From contig JAFQNF010000033.1 in assembly GCA_017396025.1 (NCBI GenBank), forward strand, positions 1 through 44,914: 44,914 nucleotides of DNA, read 5' to 3'. A program made the position numbers and the translations under genes. Source of the stretch: a bacterium. Lineage in GTDB: Bacteria > Cyanobacteriota > Vampirovibrionia > Gastranaerophilales > Gastranaerophilaceae. The notes beneath the pieces were generated by a model. That model did no database searches. It worked only from the letters and a program-made list of their open reading frames with translations, and was not told the DNA's origin. Every line of letters starts with the position of its first letter. Positions within the stretch are counted from its first letter, which is position 1. Positions 42,679-44,914 of the stretch are shown here, in pieces.

Positions 42679-44124
42679 ATGAAAATATTATATGCAACAT
42701 TTGAACTTGCTCCATTTACAAAAGTTGGCGGACTAGCTGATGTTATGGGCTCACTTCCTAAATATATAGAAAATGATGAAAATGAAATTGCTATCTTTAC
42801 CCCATTAATTGGAAGTATAGACCAAGAAAAATATAATATTAAAGAATTAGAAAACTCTCGTTTACAACTAAATTTTGGTTATGCGGAATACGTTTTCACT
42901 CTAAAAATGTGCAAATTGCCTAACACAAATATCAATGTATTTTTTATAGATAACCCCAAGTTCTTTTCTTGTTTTAATTGTGTCTATCCATCTGGAATTG
43001 ATAGTTGGTACGAACAAGAAAGATTTATCACTTTTTCAAAAGCAATTATAGAGTACGCTAGATTATTAAATTTCAAACCAGACATTATACATTGTAATGA
43101 TTGGCACACTTCTATGATTCCTGTTTGGATGAAAACTTCCTATAAGAATGATGAATTTTATAAAAATGCTAAAACAGTATTCTCAATCCACAATTTAGCA
43201 TATCAAGGTAAATATTTCCCTGAAATTCTTGATTTTGCAGGGATAAACAAGGAAGAAGTTTTCCATCAATACGGTGTTGAGCACTATGGGTGTATGATTT
43301 GGCTAAAAGGTGCATTAAACTACGCTGATAAAATTATTGCTGTTTCACCAAAATACGCTCAAGAAATTTTAACTTACGACTACGGAGAAGGCTTAGATTG
43401 GACGCTTAGAAACAATGAACATAAGTTAAAAGGTATTTTAAACGGTATTGATTACACTGAATTTAATCCAGAAACAGATAAAAGAATTGATTATAATTAT
43501 TCAAGTTCTAAATTAGCGAACAAAGAAAAATGCAAACAAGAAATTACAAAACATTTCTGGCTTGAATACAAAAAAGATAGACCACTAATAGCAATTATAT
43601 CTAGACTCGTTGAACAAAAAGGTATCGACCTATTAAAAGCAGTTGAAAATGATTTAATGAATTTAGACGCAGATATTATTATTCTTGGCACAGGTGAAAA
43701 GCGCTACGAAGATTTCTTTACTTGGATAAGCTACAATTCAAAAAACATAAGAGCAAGACTAGAATATAGCGCAGAACTATGCAATAAAATTTATGCTGGA
43801 GCTGATATGTTCTTGATGCCTTCAAGATTTGAACCTTGTGGACTATCGCAACTAATTGCTATGAAATATGGCACAATTCCAATTGTTAGAGCAACAGGTG
43901 GACTAGATAACACAGTTATTGGATATCCAGCAGAAAATGCAGACGGATTTAAGTTCTATAATTATAATGCTCACGATATGCTCAATAGTATTAAACAAGC
44001 TATAGATATATATAAAGATAAAAAAGAATGGAAAAAACTTGTTAAAAATGCAATGAAAGCAGATTTTTCTTGGGCAAAGAGTGCTATTGAATATAATAAT
44101 ATATATAAAGAACTTACAAACTAA
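42679..44124 (+). CDS. glgA: Glycogen synthase (GT5)
   Basis: The 481-aa product starts MKILYATFELAPFTKVGGLADV, with the ADP-glucose-binding K15 in KVGGL. It also has HCNDWHTS, SIHNLAYQG, GLDWTLRNN, NGIDYTEFNP and the C-terminal MPSRFEPCGLSQLIAMKYGT and RATGGLDNTV. It extends alpha-1,4-glucan from ADP-glucose. GAGGTG precedes the ATG. It is on the same strand 12 bases after ruvA. It overlaps the convergent UDG gene by 4 bases. Confidence 0.96.
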   Translation: MKILYATFELAPFTKVGGLADVMGSLPKYIENDENEIAIFTPLIGSIDQEKYNIKELENSRLQLNFGYAEYVFTLKMCKLPNTNINVFFIDNPKFFSCFNCVYPSGIDSWYEQERFITFSKAIIEYARLLNFKPDIIHCNDWHTSMIPVWMKTSYKNDEFYKNAKTVFSIHNLAYQGKYFPEILDFAGINKEEVFHQYGVEHYGCMIWLKGALNYADKIIAVSPKYAQEILTYDYGEGLDWTLRNNEHKLKGILNGIDYTEFNPETDKRIDYNYSSSKLANKEKCKQEITKHFWLEYKKDRPLIAIISRLVEQKGIDLLKAVENDLMNLDADIIILGTGEKRYEDFFTWISYNSKNIRARLEYSAELCNKIYAGADMFLMPSRFEPCGLSQLIAMKYGTIPIVRATGGLDNTVIGYPAENADGFKFYNYNAHDMLNSIKQAIDIYKDKKEWKKLVKNAMKADFSWAKSAIEYNNIYKELTN

Positions 44125-44696
44125 AGAGAGTCATAAACTCTTTTAATTTCTTTTATATCTTGCCACATAAGCCATTTTGGACTGCCTTTTTCGCGAGAGT
44201 CATTCCTCAAAAGATAAGAAGGATGAAAAATCGGCATCATTTTAGCACCATTAGGACCATCAAACCATTGACCACGCACTTTAGTAATACCACCTTTATC
44301 AGGCAAAAAAGTATTCAAGGCAACTCTACCACATATTAATATAATTTTAGGCTTTAATATTTCAAGTTGAGCATCAAGATATTCTTTGCAAGCCGCCTTT
44401 TCTTCAGGCAAGGGATCACGATTTTCCGGCGGACGGCATTTTATCGTATTACATATATATACATGTTCTTTTCGTGACAAACCAACGCTTTCAAAAATTT
44501 TATCTAATAATTGCCCTGCTTTGCCGACAAAAGGCTCGCCTTTTTGATCTTCCCAATATCCAGGCGCCTCACCAACAAGCACAAGTTTATTATTTGGAAC
44601 ACCAGATGAGAAAACAAGCTTTGTTCTTGTAGCACCTAAAGCACACTTTTGACAATTTTCACACTCTTTTTTAATCAAATCTAATTGTTTTTGCAT
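44121..44696 (-). CDS. Family 4 uracil-DNA glycosylase
   Basis: The 191-aa product has the cluster-binding cysteines CENCQKC at the N-terminus and Cys in NTIKCRPPENRDP and ACKEYL. It has the active-site GEAPGYWEDQKGEPFVGKAG and the HPSYLLRN motif. These are the marks of 4Fe-4S family 4 UDG, which removes uracil from DNA. Length fits. The gene has its own start facing the right-edge regulatory block. Confidence 0.93.
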   Translation of the reverse strand: MQKQLDLIKKECENCQKCALGATRTKLVFSSGVPNNKLVLVGEAPGYWEDQKGEPFVGKAGQLLDKIFESVGLSRKEHVYICNTIKCRPPENRDPLPEEKAACKEYLDAQLEILKPKIILICGRVALNTFLPDKGGITKVRGQWFDGPNGAKMMPIFHPSYLLRNDSREKGSPKWLMWQDIKEIKRVYDSL

Positions 44697-44778
44697 AATT
44701 ACATTCTAGTAAATAAAGGCATTAAAGGGAATAAAAACTTAAAAAATGTTACAGGGATTGGGAATTAACACATATATT

Positions 44779-44860
44779 AAGTTTTGTAAATATGAATATA
44801 TACTGCTGTATATATTGTATTTGTTGGGATTGAGGATATTTTAGAAAAATAGTATATACT
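44779..44860 (+). promoter_or_regulatory. Composite regulatory block at the right edge
   Basis: Bases 44779-44806 repeat the 12103-12130 block at 26 of 28 positions. AGTATATACT lies at 44851-44860. The spacing between first and second box is 53 bases at 12121 and 56 here. It faces a gene beyond the window. Confidence 0.55.
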
Positions 44861-44874
44861 CCGTAGATACTTTT

Positions 44875-44913
44875 TATAGCAATTATGATTTTTAAAATGT
44901 TTTTATATAAGTA
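44875..44913 (+). promoter_or_regulatory. Promoter-like site of the GCAATT-N19-TATATAAGTA class
   Basis: TATAGCAATT (44875-44884) is 19 bases from TATATAAGTA (44904-44913), identical in both boxes and spacing to the site at 12185-12223. The gene it serves starts outside the window. Confidence 0.55.
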
Positions 44914-44914
44914 C

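Overview
The window is a compact, AT-rich bacterial chromosome segment (roughly 30% GC by eye) from a diderm bacterium. It carries an LptA/LptD-type OstA protein, an EnvC-like M23 peptidase, many signal-peptide proteins, glycogen genes and cyanobacterium-like TPR proteins. This mix, with large leaderless acidic proteins of no familiar family, fits a gut Melainabacteria/Vampirovibrionia (Gastranaerophilales) genome. That placement is an inference from gene content; no marker gene was searched. No rRNA, CRISPR array, insertion sequence or phage module was seen. No gene-free stretch exceeds about 220 bases.

Layout. 1-7.8 kb: tRNA-Ser(GGA), a secreted phospholipase D-like protein, then a minus-strand envelope operon (33-aa membrane peptide, M23 peptidase, LptD-like protein), 5-FCL and a GT35 phosphorylase-like gene. 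7.9-12 kb: serB, a 53-aa gene coupled to glmS, and a MATE transporter. 12.1-19.1 kb is the accessory-looking core: four leaderless acidic proteins (12250, 13996, 14782, 17206), two small secreted proteins, tRNA-Arg(CCU) and ilvA/tdcB. Two of the acidic proteins share an N-terminal motif, and one carries EF-hands, a coiled coil and a CHAP/NlpC-like Cys-His domain. 19.1-25.3 kb: UvrD-like helicase, histidine kinase, LuxR-type regulator, a TadA/CpaF-like protein without its ATPase motifs, and TadZ/CpaE. 25.3-36.9 kb: trmFO, a YkgJ-family protein, a large TPR protein that probably starts at ATT, YihY, NrnA, two zinc dehydrogenases, trmD, rimM, an RGG-rich protein with a duplicated C-terminal domain, and rlmN. 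36.9-44.9 kb: rpsF-ssb-rpsR, secreted hypotheticals, an amino-acid-binding lipoprotein, a 53-aa gene, an MgtE-N/FliG-like protein, TPR-ruvA-glgA, a family 4 UDG, and a promoter region for a gene beyond the window.

The main candidate for something undescribed is a set of six promoter-like sites (upstream of 12250, 13996, 14782, 17206, the 53-aa gene at 40329, and at the right edge). Each has a GCAATT-like box exactly 19 bases before a TATATAAGTA-like box. Three of them also carry AGTATATACT palindromes and TTTTGTAAA boxes. They sit in front of the leaderless acidic proteins, so the window may show a dedicated regulon for a non-Sec protein set. Other points are a phosphorylase whose pyridoxal-phosphate lysine is Ser, the ATT start, and the TadZ plus degenerate TadA pair. 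Genes are packed tightly, with many ATGA/TAATG overlaps and several convergent pairs overlapping by 3-8 bases.
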